From EX4484-217-1 sp964496035 (lineage in GTDB: Archaea > Thermoproteota > Thermoprotei_A > EX4484-217-1): DNA of 8,957 bases. How positions within the stretch are numbered: position 1 is the stretch's first letter; every line of letters begins with the position of its first letter. The position numbers and the translations under genes were made by a program. Below, piece by piece: positions 1-5,666 of this stretch. Location: assembly GCA_964496035.1 (NCBI GenBank), contig CAZBXI010000048.1, positions 1 through 8,957 of the forward strand. Direction: 5' to 3'. The notes below the pieces were generated by a model. It ran no database searches, was not told where the DNA came from, and worked only from the letters and a program-made list of their open reading frames with translations.

Positions 1-19
1 TATAGAATATGTTTTAGGG

Positions 20-33
20 TTTTAAATTTATTA
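20..33 (+). promoter_or_regulatory. Probable TATA box for the S-adenosylhomocysteine hydrolase gene
   Basis: The run TTTTAAATTTATTA is a T/A-rich archaeal TATA-like element. Its centre near 26 predicts a transcription start near 52, leaving a leader of about 15-25 bases before the start codon. The call rests on composition and spacing only. Confidence 0.45.
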
Positions 34-62
34 TCTCCTTTTCTCTATTAAGCAACTTAGGC

Positions 63-69
63 GAGGGTG
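63..69 (+). promoter_or_regulatory. Ribosome-binding site that decides the ahcY start
   Basis: GAGGGTG ends six bases before TTG 76. The alternative GTG start at 67 lies inside this motif, which argues that it is part of the ribosome-binding site rather than the initiator. Confidence 0.45.
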
Positions 70-75
70 TTTAGT

Positions 76-1329
76 TTGGGATTTAAGGTTAAAGATCTGA
101 ATTTAGCTGGTAAAGGTAGCTTGCAAATAGAGTGGGCTAAGAGGCATATGCCTGTTCTGAGCATCATTGAAAACATCTTCAGAAAGGAAAAACCGTTAAA
201 GGGATTGAGAATTAGTGCTTGCCTCCACGTAACCAAGGAAACTGCGGTCCTTGTTGAATCATTAAAAGCAGGGGGAGCTAATGTACTACTCGTAGCAAGT
301 AATCCACTATCTACACAGGATGACGTTGCTGCTGCTCTAGCTAAGAAAGGCATAAGTGTTTATGCATGGAGGGGAGAGACAGAGGAAGAGTATAGGGAAA
401 ATTTAAGAATAGCAGCTGAACATTCTCCAGACATAGTTTTAGATGACGGTGGAGACTTACATACGCTTATACATGAAGAATATCCTGATATCTCTAGGAA
501 TATTATTGGTGGAACTGAGGAAACAACAACAGGAGTTATTAGACTAAAAGCCATGGAAAGGCAAGGTGTTCTGAAATACCCAGTAATAGCCGTAAATAAT
601 GCGTATACGAAATACCTGTTTGACAATAGATACGGTACAGGACAAAGCACGATAGATGGTATTTTAAGAGCAACCAACATCTTAATAGCTGGTAAAACAT
701 TTGTAGTAGCAGGATATGGCTGGGTTGGTAGAGGAATAGCCCTAAGAGCAAAGGGTATGGGAGCTAATGTAGTAGTAACTGAAGTCAACCCTATAAGAGC
801 TTTAGAAGCAGTTATGGATGGTTTCAAAGTTATGCCTATGAGGGAAGCCGCTAAAGTAGGCGATATTTTCGTAACAGCAACAGGAAACATTAACGTAATA
901 GATAAAGAACATTTAGAATTAATGAAGGATGGCGCAATACTCGCAAATGCAGGACACTTCAATGTCGAAATAAATTTGAAGGCTCTTGAAGAACTAAGTA
1001 TTTCCAAGAGAAAAGTAAGACCCAACGTAGAAGAGTACATGCTAAAAAACGGTAAGAAACTATACTTGCTAGCGGAAGGAAGACTTGTAAACTTAGTAGC
1101 CGCTGAAGGACATCCAAGTGAAGTTATGGATATGAGCTTCGCTAACCAAGCATTATCAGTTAAATACATTATTGAACATAAGGGTAAGTTAAAGGCTAGA
1201 GTATATAATGTTCCAGAAGAAATAGACATGAAAGTTGCTGAGTTAAAACTAAAGGCAATGAACATAGAAATAGACAAGTTAACCAAGGAGCAAGAAGAAT
1301 ATCTGAAGTCGTGGCGCTGGGAGTATTAG
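76..1329 (+). CDS. ahcY: Adenosylhomocysteinase (S-adenosyl-L-homocysteine hydrolase), archaeal short type
   Basis: Cytosolic NAD-dependent enzyme that splits S-adenosylhomocysteine into adenosine and homocysteine, relieving product inhibition of SAM-dependent methyltransferases. From the TTG at 76 the protein is 417 residues, normal for archaeal members. The substrate domain shows LDDGGDL (about 122-128), EETTTGV (about 148-154) and a TKYLFDNRYGTGQST stretch (about 178-192) that supplies the catalytic Lys, Asp and Asn. The Cys found at this site in mammalian enzymes is Thr here, as I recall for archaeal and Thermotoga-type enzymes. The Rossmann loop GYGWVGRG (about 213-220) binds NAD, followed by NAGHFNVE and AEGHP. 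An upstream in-frame GTG at 67 is possible. I prefer TTG 76 because GAGGGTG at 63-69 then sits six bases upstream as a ribosome-binding site and the protein begins MGFKVKD, like relatives. It has its own promoter and is followed by a tRNA. Confidence 0.96.
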   Translation: MGFKVKDLNLAGKGSLQIEWAKRHMPVLSIIENIFRKEKPLKGLRISACLHVTKETAVLVESLKAGGANVLLVASNPLSTQDDVAAALAKKGISVYAWRGETEEEYRENLRIAAEHSPDIVLDDGGDLHTLIHEEYPDISRNIIGGTEETTTGVIRLKAMERQGVLKYPVIAVNNAYTKYLFDNRYGTGQSTIDGILRATNILIAGKTFVVAGYGWVGRGIALRAKGMGANVVVTEVNPIRALEAVMDGFKVMPMREAAKVGDIFVTATGNINVIDKEHLELMKDGAILANAGHFNVEINLKALEELSISKRKVRPNVEEYMLKNGKKLYLLAEGRLVNLVAAEGHPSEVMDMSFANQALSVKYIIEHKGKLKARVYNVPEEIDMKVAELKLKAMNIEIDKLTKEQEEYLKSWRWEY

Positions 1330-1351
1330 GGAATTAAAGGTAACACTTAAA

Positions 1352-1360
1352 AATTTAAAA
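1352..1360 (+). promoter_or_regulatory. Probable TATA box for the CAU tRNA
   Basis: AATTTAAAA is centred about 28 bases before the first tRNA base, the expected TATA-to-start distance if transcription begins at or just before the tRNA. A second T/A-rich box (TTTAAATA, 1366-1373) lies too close to the tRNA to fit. Confidence 0.4.
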
Positions 1361-1384
1361 CAAAATTTAAATATTGACACTAGA

Positions 1385-1461
1385 GGGCCCGTAGCTCAGC
1401 CCGGTAGAGCGCCCGGCTCATAACCGGGTGGTCGGGGGTTCAAATCCCCCCGGGCCCACCA
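1385..1461 (+). tRNA. tRNA with CAU anticodon (elongator Met, or Ile2 read as AUA after agmatidine modification)
   Basis: A complete, intronless cloverleaf can be folded by eye. The acceptor pairs GGGCCCG with CGGGCCC, the D arm is GCTC/GAGC, the anticodon stem is CCCGG/CCGGG around loop CTCATAA, and the T arm is GGGGG/CCCCC around TTCAAAT. The discriminator is A and CCA is encoded. The first pair is G-C and the anticodon stem lacks the three consecutive G-C pairs (GGG/CCC) next to the loop, so it is not the initiator. CAU is shared by elongator tRNA-Met and by archaeal tRNA-Ile2, whose wobble C becomes agmatidine. The GGGCCC acceptor resembles what I remember of archaeal Ile tRNAs, so Ile2 remains a real alternative. 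Confidence 0.95.
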
Positions 1462-1466
1462 TATAG

Positions 1467-1477
1467 TTTTCTTTCTT
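1467..1477 (+). terminator. Oligo-T terminator of the CAU tRNA
   Basis: TTTTCTTTCTT begins five bases after the encoded CCA. Archaeal polymerase terminates on T-rich non-template tracts without needing a hairpin, and the position suits a short tRNA trailer. Confidence 0.5.
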
Positions 1478-1540
1478 AAAGTCTAAACATAGCTAAATCT
1501 TAATTATCACTTAAGCCCTCTTAGAATATGGTTGATCAAT

Positions 1541-2491
1541 TTGAAATACGTTTTTGGTCCTGTACCTTCCCGTAGGCTTGGACGCTCCCTAGGAGTAAAC
1601 AACATACCTCCTAAACATTGCTCATACTCATGTATATATTGTCAACTAGGTAGAACACCCAACTTAGTTATTCATAGAAGAGTTTTCTATCCATGGCGTG
1701 ACATAGTTAAGGAGGTTGTAAGCGCTGTAAGAAACATAGGTGAGGAAAACATAGACTACATAACTTTCGTACCTGATGGTGAACCGACATTAGACATTAA
1801 TTTAGGTATGGAGCTTAAGGAAATAAGGAAAAACGTGAATATACCATTAGCTGTTCTAACAAATGGATCCCTACTTTCAAGACAAGATGTTAGAGATGAT
1901 CTGCAAAAAGCAGACCTAGTATCTATAAAAGTAGATGCAATAAAGGAACAAACATTTAGGAAAATAAATAGACCGCATCGTGGACTTACCCTCAGTACAA
2001 TACTAGAGGGTATAAGGGCTTTTTCAAGAGAGTATGGAGGTAAAATCATTACTGAAACAATGCTCATAGAGAACGTAAATGATAAGCTAGAGGAAATAGA
2101 AAGTATAGCCTTGTTCATAAAAAGCATAGATCCATACAAAGCATATATAGCTATACCTACAAGGCCTCCTGCTGAGAGATGGGTTCATCCTGCAAAAGAG
2201 GAGACAGTATTAAGAGCATATACGGTGTTCAGTAAGTATTTAGGAGAAGATAAGGTAGAACTACTAATAGGTTATGAGGGGCCTGACTTTAAAACTATAA
2301 GAGACCCTATTGAAAGCATATTGGCAATAACGTCCGTTCATCCGATGAGATTAGATTACGCGTACGGCTTTCTTGAGAAGCACGGTTTAAGTCCTGAGGA
2401 AACCATAGAGAAACTTACAAGAGACGGAAAGATTGTCATCTTAAACTATTGTGGACATAAATTTGTAATGAGGAAAATAGTAAGTAGATGA
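1541..2491 (+). CDS. Radical SAM protein, COG0731-type, with C-terminal winged-helix-like region
   Basis: Cytosolic iron-sulfur protein expected to cleave SAM to a 5'-deoxyadenosyl radical; its substrate is unknown. The N-terminus FGPVPSRRLGRSLGVN and the CSYSCIYC cluster (C-x3-C-x2-C, about residues 27-34) identify an archaeal/bacterial radical SAM group in COG0731, the group that also holds the wyosine enzyme TYW1. PDGEPTLD (about 84-91) is the usual SAM-contacting GEPT motif. I see no TYW1-type extra N-terminal cysteines, so I do not call it TYW1. The last 60 or so residues (HPMRLDYAYGFLEKHGLS onward, ending YCGHKFVMRKI) look like a winged helix. At about 316 residues it is complete. TTG 1541 is preferred because relatives begin near KYVFGPVPSRR; an in-frame TTG at 1532 would add three residues. 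It stands alone, with a guide RNA candidate antisense just past its stop. Confidence 0.88.
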   Translation: MKYVFGPVPSRRLGRSLGVNNIPPKHCSYSCIYCQLGRTPNLVIHRRVFYPWRDIVKEVVSAVRNIGEENIDYITFVPDGEPTLDINLGMELKEIRKNVNIPLAVLTNGSLLSRQDVRDDLQKADLVSIKVDAIKEQTFRKINRPHRGLTLSTILEGIRAFSREYGGKIITETMLIENVNDKLEEIESIALFIKSIDPYKAYIAIPTRPPAERWVHPAKEETVLRAYTVFSKYLGEDKVELLIGYEGPDFKTIRDPIESILAITSVHPMRLDYAYGFLEKHGLSPEETIEKLTRDGKIVILNYCGHKFVMRKIVSR

Positions 2492-2552
2492 AGTCAGCAT
2501 CGCAGGGCGTCAACATGTAGTGTTTCTGAGTCGGAAGTTCTCATCATTCTCC
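2490..2552 (-). ncRNA. Candidate C/D box guide RNA (2'-O-methylation guide)
   Basis: Read on the minus strand, the core spans 2547 to 2494 and has the full archaeal layout. The C box is ATGATGA (2547-2541, perfect) and guide 1 is GAACTTCCGACT (2540-2529). The D' box is CAGA (2528-2525, one change from CTGA), followed by an 8-base spacer. The C' box is ATGTTGA (2516-2510, one change), guide 2 is CGCCCTGCGATG (2509-2498), and the D box is CTGA (2497-2494, perfect). Both guides are exactly 12 bases and the core is 54 bases, typical of archaeal C/D sRNAs. These fold two K-turns, bind L7Ae, Nop5 and fibrillarin, and methylate the target base paired five positions upstream of D or D'. That predicts a methylated G in AGTCGGAAGTTC and in CATCGCAGGGCG (the fifth base of each). 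I could not place either target. The RNA lies antisense between the radical SAM gene and tRNA-Val. Confidence 0.7.
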
Positions 2553-2575
2553 AAAACTAATATAAATCTTTAGAC

Positions 2576-2582
2576 TATTAAA
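2576..2582 (-). promoter_or_regulatory. Possible TATA box for the C/D guide RNA
   Basis: On the minus strand this reads TTTAATA, centred about 27 bases before a transcript start near 2552, a few bases ahead of the C box. A second T/A-rich element at 2558-2566 is too close to serve that start. Confidence 0.35.
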
Positions 2583-2621
2583 CTTTCACAGCTAAATAAG
2601 TTAAAATTATTAGCTATTCTC

Positions 2622-2630
2622 CATTTAACC
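2622..2630 (+). promoter_or_regulatory. Possible TATA-like box for tRNA-Val
   Basis: CATTTAACC begins 26 bases before the first tRNA base. It is a weak match; TTAAAATTATT at 2601-2611 is an alternative that would give a leader of about 15 bases. Confidence 0.25.
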
Positions 2631-2647
2631 TAAAAACTGAGAGTTAG

Positions 2648-2725
2648 GGGCCCGTCGTCTAGCCCGGTTAGGATGCCGCCCTGACGAGGCGGTGGTCCGG
2701 GGTTCAAATCCCCGCGGGCCCACCA
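2648..2725 (+). tRNA. tRNA-Val(GAC)
   Basis: Complete intronless cloverleaf decoding GUC and GUU. The acceptor is GGGCCCG/CGGGCCC, the D arm is GTCT/GGAT with two G-U pairs, and the anticodon stem is CCGCC/GGCGG around loop CTGACGA (anticodon 2683-2685). The T arm is CGGGG/CCCCG around TTCAAAT, the discriminator is A, and CCA is encoded at 2723-2725. The 7-bp acceptor stem is identical to that of the CAU tRNA at 1385. Only two bases separate the CCA from the stop codon of the convergent phosphoesterase gene, so there is no room for a private terminator. Confidence 0.96.
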
Positions 2726-2727
2726 TG

Positions 2728-3393
2728 TTACAACGTTCTTAGTTCTACATCTACTTTGTTTCCGCTTATCCTTACTAGGGCATATTGCTTTCTCATAAGC
2801 GGTCCAGGATTAACAATTATTGTTTCACCTATGGTATCCACACCTCTAGCTTCATGAATGTGTCCGCAAATACATAGTTTTGGTTTTAGAGTTTCTATTG
2901 CTCTTCTTATACTGATGCTTCCTACGTGGGTTTTAAGGAATGTTAAGTCCAATTTAGTATTATAAGGGGGTGTGTGACTTACAAGTATTTTTACTTTATA
3001 CTTTTTAACTTCTGATATGTTAAGAAGTTTTGAAAGCATATTCCAGAGTTCATTTTCAGAATATTCTATTGGTGTATGGAAGGGTGTAATGTTGGAACCG
3101 CCTATACCTAGGAAAACAATATTGTTTACAATAAAGTATTTTCCGTGAATATTAATCGAATTATTCTTATCACCTATTCTAGTTAGTTTAGGATCATCGC
3201 AATTGCCTGGAACAAACAATACGTTTCTACATATTTTTTGAAATAACGAAACTATGTGTAGAGCAAAATCCGCGTTTCCGAAGTTTGTAATATCACCTGC
3301 AATAACAACCACATTTACTTTTCCTATTTTTTCCACTAACCTTCTTACATAACCTATTCTGCTATGAATATCTGCTACTGCTAAGATATCCAT
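2728..3393 (-). CDS. Calcineurin-like metallophosphoesterase
   Basis: Predicted cytosolic two-metal phosphoesterase of 221 residues, close to archaeal proteins in COG2129 (Icc-related). The metal ligands are all present in order: DIH (8-10), GDIT (33-36), GNCD (63-66), SH (139-140) and GHIH (177-180). The substrate cannot be told; family members act on phosphodiesters or phosphomonoesters, including cyclic nucleotides and nucleic acids. There is no signal peptide or membrane segment. It starts at ATG 3393, with GAGG about 11 bases upstream, 30 bases after the stop of the 134-residue gene on the same strand, so the two are probably co-transcribed. Its stop codon lies two bases from the end of tRNA-Val, which is transcribed toward it, so its 3' untranslated region probably runs antisense through the tRNA gene. 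Confidence 0.92.
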   Translation of the reverse strand: MDILAVADIHSRIGYVRRLVEKIGKVNVVVIAGDITNFGNADFALHIVSLFQKICRNVLFVPGNCDDPKLTRIGDKNNSINIHGKYFIVNNIVFLGIGGSNITPFHTPIEYSENELWNMLSKLLNISEVKKYKVKILVSHTPPYNTKLDLTFLKTHVGSISIRRAIETLKPKLCICGHIHEARGVDTIGETIIVNPGPLMRKQYALVRISGNKVDVELRTL

Positions 3394-3423
3394 AAAGTCA
3401 TTGTCCTCAAAACGTGTTTAGGC

Positions 3424-3828
3424 TTATTTCTTAAGTTCCCTAAATGCTTCCTCTCTCAGCCTGATATATCTAACATATTTTTCATCAGAAAATACAACGG
3501 TAAGAACGGAGCTTCTATTGTTTAAGTTAACCAGTATATCTGGAATACCTGACTTGGATATGAAGCTACTTCTGATTCTTCTCTCTGAAGACACTATACC
3601 CATTTTTTCAAGCTCCTCTATGGATTTCAATGCTTTATCGAAACTTAGTTCCTCAAATTCTCCTAGTGTTCTTCGAAAAGCATTTACTTCACCAACCAGT
3701 TCTGAAAGCCAAAGCCTACCGTATGTTAAGCATAGAACCCTAAGTATATCAGCCATTATTTTGTGCTTCTCAGAAAAGTGTTCTTTGGCAAATATTTCTC
3801 TGATCTTGTCCATCAAAAATGTTGACAC
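3424..3828 (-). CDS. Uncharacterised protein with winged-helix-like region
   Basis: I do not recognise this 134-residue protein. It is charged and mostly helical. From about residue 25 to 85 it reads like a winged helix-turn-helix: helices around ADILRVLCLTYGRLWLSELV and SFDKALKSIEELEKMG, then a short wing-like IVSSERRIRSSF. After a VLTVVF strand it ends in a basic helix. It has no cysteine pairs, signal peptide or membrane span. DNA or RNA binding is an inference from this shape only. GTG 3828 is the first start; ATG 3813 (MDKIREIF) is an alternative. A TATA-like box about 28 bases upstream suggests a very short leader, even a leaderless GTG. It heads a likely two-gene unit with the phosphoesterase. 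The reading frame on the opposite strand is a shadow. Confidence 0.75.
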   Translation of the reverse strand: MSTFLMDKIREIFAKEHFSEKHKIMADILRVLCLTYGRLWLSELVGEVNAFRRTLGEFEELSFDKALKSIEELEKMGIVSSERRIRSSFISKSGIPDILVNLNNRSSVLTVVFSDEKYVRYIRLREEAFRELKK

Positions 3829-3852
3829 CTAATTAGTGAAGTGTAAGTTTAG

Positions 3853-3861
3853 GTTTATAAG
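3853..3861 (-). promoter_or_regulatory. Probable TATA box for the 134-residue gene and phosphoesterase unit
   Basis: On the minus strand this is CTTATAAAC, centred near 3857. A start about 26 bases on, near 3831, would give an almost leaderless mRNA beginning at GTG 3828. It implies that this pair is transcribed separately from the methylthiotransferase gene upstream. Confidence 0.45.
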
Positions 3862-3887
3862 TAAATATGGTATTCTGAACATTTAGC

Positions 3888-5162
3888 CTAACATACTTTT
3901 TCTCCTCTTAAATCGTAGAATGTATTGTCTATTATTCTAACTTTAACTAGGGAACCTAACTTTATACTGGGGTCAAATATTACAACAGGGTGGTAGTTTA
4001 CTGTCCTAGCAATAACTGTTCTGTTTCTTCCCTTCTCCGTAACAAGAACATTAATTGTTTTCCCTACATATGCTCTAAGTTTCTTAAACGCTATTTCCTC
4101 CATTAGCTTAACTATTTTTCTAAGTCTTTCCTTTACTATATAGCTTGGTATTTGCTTCATAGATGCTGATGCTGTATGAGGTCTTAGACTATAGGCTGCT
4201 ATATGTATTCTATCGAATTCCAATTCCTTAACTATGTTTAATGTGTTTTGGAAAGCTTCCTCGTCTTCTCCCGGATGCCCTACTATGATGTCTGTTGTAA
4301 TATTTATTTCAGGAATTTTCCTTCTAAACTCATAAACTATTTCTTTAAATTCTTCAATAGTATATCTTCTATTCATTATTTTAAGAACCCTATTATCGCC
4401 GCTTTGTAATGGTATGTGGAGGAATTTGAATATTTTTGGATGTTTATAAATCTCTACAAGATCGTCTAGTAATTCATAAGCTAAGTTAGGGTTCATCATC
4501 CCTACACGTACCATGAAATTGCCGTTTACTTTAACCACTTCTCTAAGCAAATCAGTTAATCTTATCCCTAAATCTAAACCGTAAGCTGCAGTATCTTGAG
4601 CTGTTAAATCTATTTCTACAGCCCCCTTTTCTACAGCCTCCCTTACTTTCTCTATAATTAGCTTCGGAGGATAGCTTCTAAGTTTACCTCTAGCAAGTTT
4701 AACTATACAGTAACTACAATTACCTACACATCCTTCGGCTATAGGTATTGCAGCTACTGCATTCTCAAAGAACATAGGCACTATATCTGTTCTCCTTTCC
4801 CCCTTTAGAAGCACAACCTTACCCTGTTCCTCAACAACACATAATATTTTATCGTAGTTTTGTGGCGAGAGCATACTAGCTTCGGGCGCATATCGCATCA
4901 CCAGGTACGGTTGTGCTTTAGGCATGCAGCCTGCAACAATGAGCTTCGCATTGTTCTTCAATGCTGTCTTTCTTAACCTTACTATTCTCTTGACCATCCT
5001 ATTCTCTGTGTCTTTTCTCACAGTGCATGTGTTAATTATTATAACATCGGCTTTCTCAGGGTTTTCTACTAAAGTATGTCCTCTGCTTAGTAGTAGGTTA
5101 AGCATGTAATGGCCATCTGCCTTATTCAAAGGGCATCCATAATTTTCTAAGTATATTTTCAT
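3888..5162 (-). CDS. Archaeal MiaB-like tRNA methylthiotransferase (t6A to ms2t6A type)
   Basis: Radical SAM enzyme expected to add a methylthio group to N6-threonylcarbamoyladenosine at tRNA position 37, like archaeal/eukaryotic CDKAL1-type relatives. Numbering from ATG 5162 (424 residues), the N-terminal domain holds C10 (YGCPLNKAD), C46 (NTCTVRK) and C79 (AGCM), ligands of the auxiliary 4Fe-4S cluster. The radical SAM cluster is C145-x3-C149-x2-C152 (EGCVGNCSYC). The C-terminal 65 or so residues form the RNA-binding TRAM domain. All expected parts are present. An in-frame GTG at 5192 would add MYLKNFRDRG; I prefer 5162 because relatives begin MK-Y-E-YGC, although the ribosome-binding site AGAGGA then abuts the ATG. 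It is divergent from aIF2-beta, with a TATA box at 5228-5236. The strict substrate assignment is by family. Confidence 0.93.
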   Translation of the reverse strand: MKIYLENYGCPLNKADGHYMLNLLLSRGHTLVENPEKADVIIINTCTVRKDTENRMVKRIVRLRKTALKNNAKLIVAGCMPKAQPYLVMRYAPEASMLSPQNYDKILCVVEEQGKVVLLKGERRTDIVPMFFENAVAAIPIAEGCVGNCSYCIVKLARGKLRSYPPKLIIEKVREAVEKGAVEIDLTAQDTAAYGLDLGIRLTDLLREVVKVNGNFMVRVGMMNPNLAYELLDDLVEIYKHPKIFKFLHIPLQSGDNRVLKIMNRRYTIEEFKEIVYEFRRKIPEINITTDIIVGHPGEDEEAFQNTLNIVKELEFDRIHIAAYSLRPHTASASMKQIPSYIVKERLRKIVKLMEEIAFKKLRAYVGKTINVLVTEKGRNRTVIARTVNYHPVVIFDPSIKLGSLVKVRIIDNTFYDLRGEKVC

Positions 5163-5199
5163 TCCTCTATCCCGAAAATTTTTTAGATACACTTACTCC

Positions 5200-5206
5200 C
5201 TTAAAG
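5200..5206 (+). promoter_or_regulatory. Possible TATA-like box for the aIF2-beta cluster
   Basis: CTTAAAG is centred near 5203 and would place the transcript start near 5229, giving a leader of about 17 bases before GTG 5246 that contains AAAGGTG. It is a weak match chosen on spacing. Confidence 0.3.
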
Positions 5207-5227
5207 TTGAGGTTAAAGTAGAGGAAG

Positions 5228-5236
5228 TATATAAAG
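5228..5236 (-). promoter_or_regulatory. TATA box for the methylthiotransferase gene
   Basis: The minus strand reads CTTTATATA, close to the best crenarchaeal TATA consensus. It predicts a transcript start near 5206, 14 bases before GTG 5192 and 44 before ATG 5162. It touches the aIF2-beta translation start region, so the two divergent units share this spacer. Confidence 0.55.
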
Positions 5237-5239
5237 GTG
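5234..5239 (+). promoter_or_regulatory. Ribosome-binding site that decides the aIF2-beta start
   Basis: AAGGTG ends six bases before GTG 5246. The earlier GTG at 5237 is inside this motif and so is more likely to be part of it than the initiator. Confidence 0.4.
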
Positions 5240-5245
5240 TCAGCT

Positions 5246-5665
5246 GTGGAAACCTTAGACTACGATTACCTGCTTGAGAGAGCATTTGCTACGCTGCCAA
5301 AGAAGGCTAGTAGAGCACAAAGATTTGTACTTCCCAAGGTAAATGCTATTGTTATAGGATCATATACTACGATAAGAAATTTTAAGGACATATATGATAC
5401 ATTACGTAGAAGTCCAAAGCACCTATCAAGATTCCTACTTAGAAAAATAGGTGTTGCCGGCTCTATTGATGAATCTTCAGGAACGCTTACACTTCACGGC
5501 AGAGTTTCATCTTCAACCTTAAACAGGCTTTTAGAAATATATGTTAAGAAATATGTTGTCTGTCCTACGTGTGGTTCTTGGGATACTATTTTAGAGAGGA
5601 AGGGAAGAGTATGGATTCTAAGATGTGAGGCTTGCGGTGCAGAAACATCGGTTGAGCCTGTTTAG
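5246..5665 (+). CDS. eif2b: Translation initiation factor aIF2 subunit beta
   Basis: Subunit of the heterotrimeric aIF2 that brings initiator Met-tRNA to the small ribosomal subunit. From GTG 5246 it is 139 residues, the usual archaeal length. It has an N-terminal helix that contacts the gamma subunit (LDYDYLLERAF), a central alpha-beta domain (around VIGSYTTIRNF to LTLHGRV), and a C-terminal zinc ribbon with CPTC (about 106-109) and CEAC (about 127-130), all four cysteines intact. An upstream GTG at 5237 would add three residues; GGTG at 5236-5239 looks like the ribosome-binding site for 5246 instead. It is first in a plus-strand run of six translation and ribosome-assembly genes, and its stop is one base before the DUF424 start. 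Confidence 0.96.
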   Translation: METLDYDYLLERAFATLPKKASRAQRFVLPKVNAIVIGSYTTIRNFKDIYDTLRRSPKHLSRFLLRKIGVAGSIDESSGTLTLHGRVSSSTLNRLLEIYVKKYVVCPTCGSWDTILERKGRVWILRCEACGAETSVEPV

Positions 5666-5666
5666 C

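Noticed and set aside
360..1286. Long minus-strand open frame opposite ahcY
   Set aside because: Low-complexity shadow of a confidently identified gene; no recognisable motif or ribosome-binding site.
2486..2529. A plus-strand C/D box reading of the same spacer (AGATGA to CTGA)
   Set aside because: The C box has two mismatches and there are no acceptable D' or C' boxes; the minus-strand reading is far better.
1385..2725. tRNA genes as integration sites of a mobile element
   Set aside because: No integrase, no duplicated tRNA 3' ends and no change in composition around any tRNA.
3518..3832. Plus-strand open frame opposite the 134-residue gene
   Set aside because: Ser/Leu-rich shadow composition; the minus-strand frame has a TATA-like box and a sensible protein composition.
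4494..4500. ATGATGA on the minus strand, a possible C box
   Set aside because: It encodes Met-Met in the methylthiotransferase, and no CTGA follows at sRNA distance.
5625..5666. Upstream extension of the DUF424 gene
   Set aside because: It overlaps the aIF2-beta zinc-ribbon codons and adds residues atypical for the family; ATG 5667 is a natural start.
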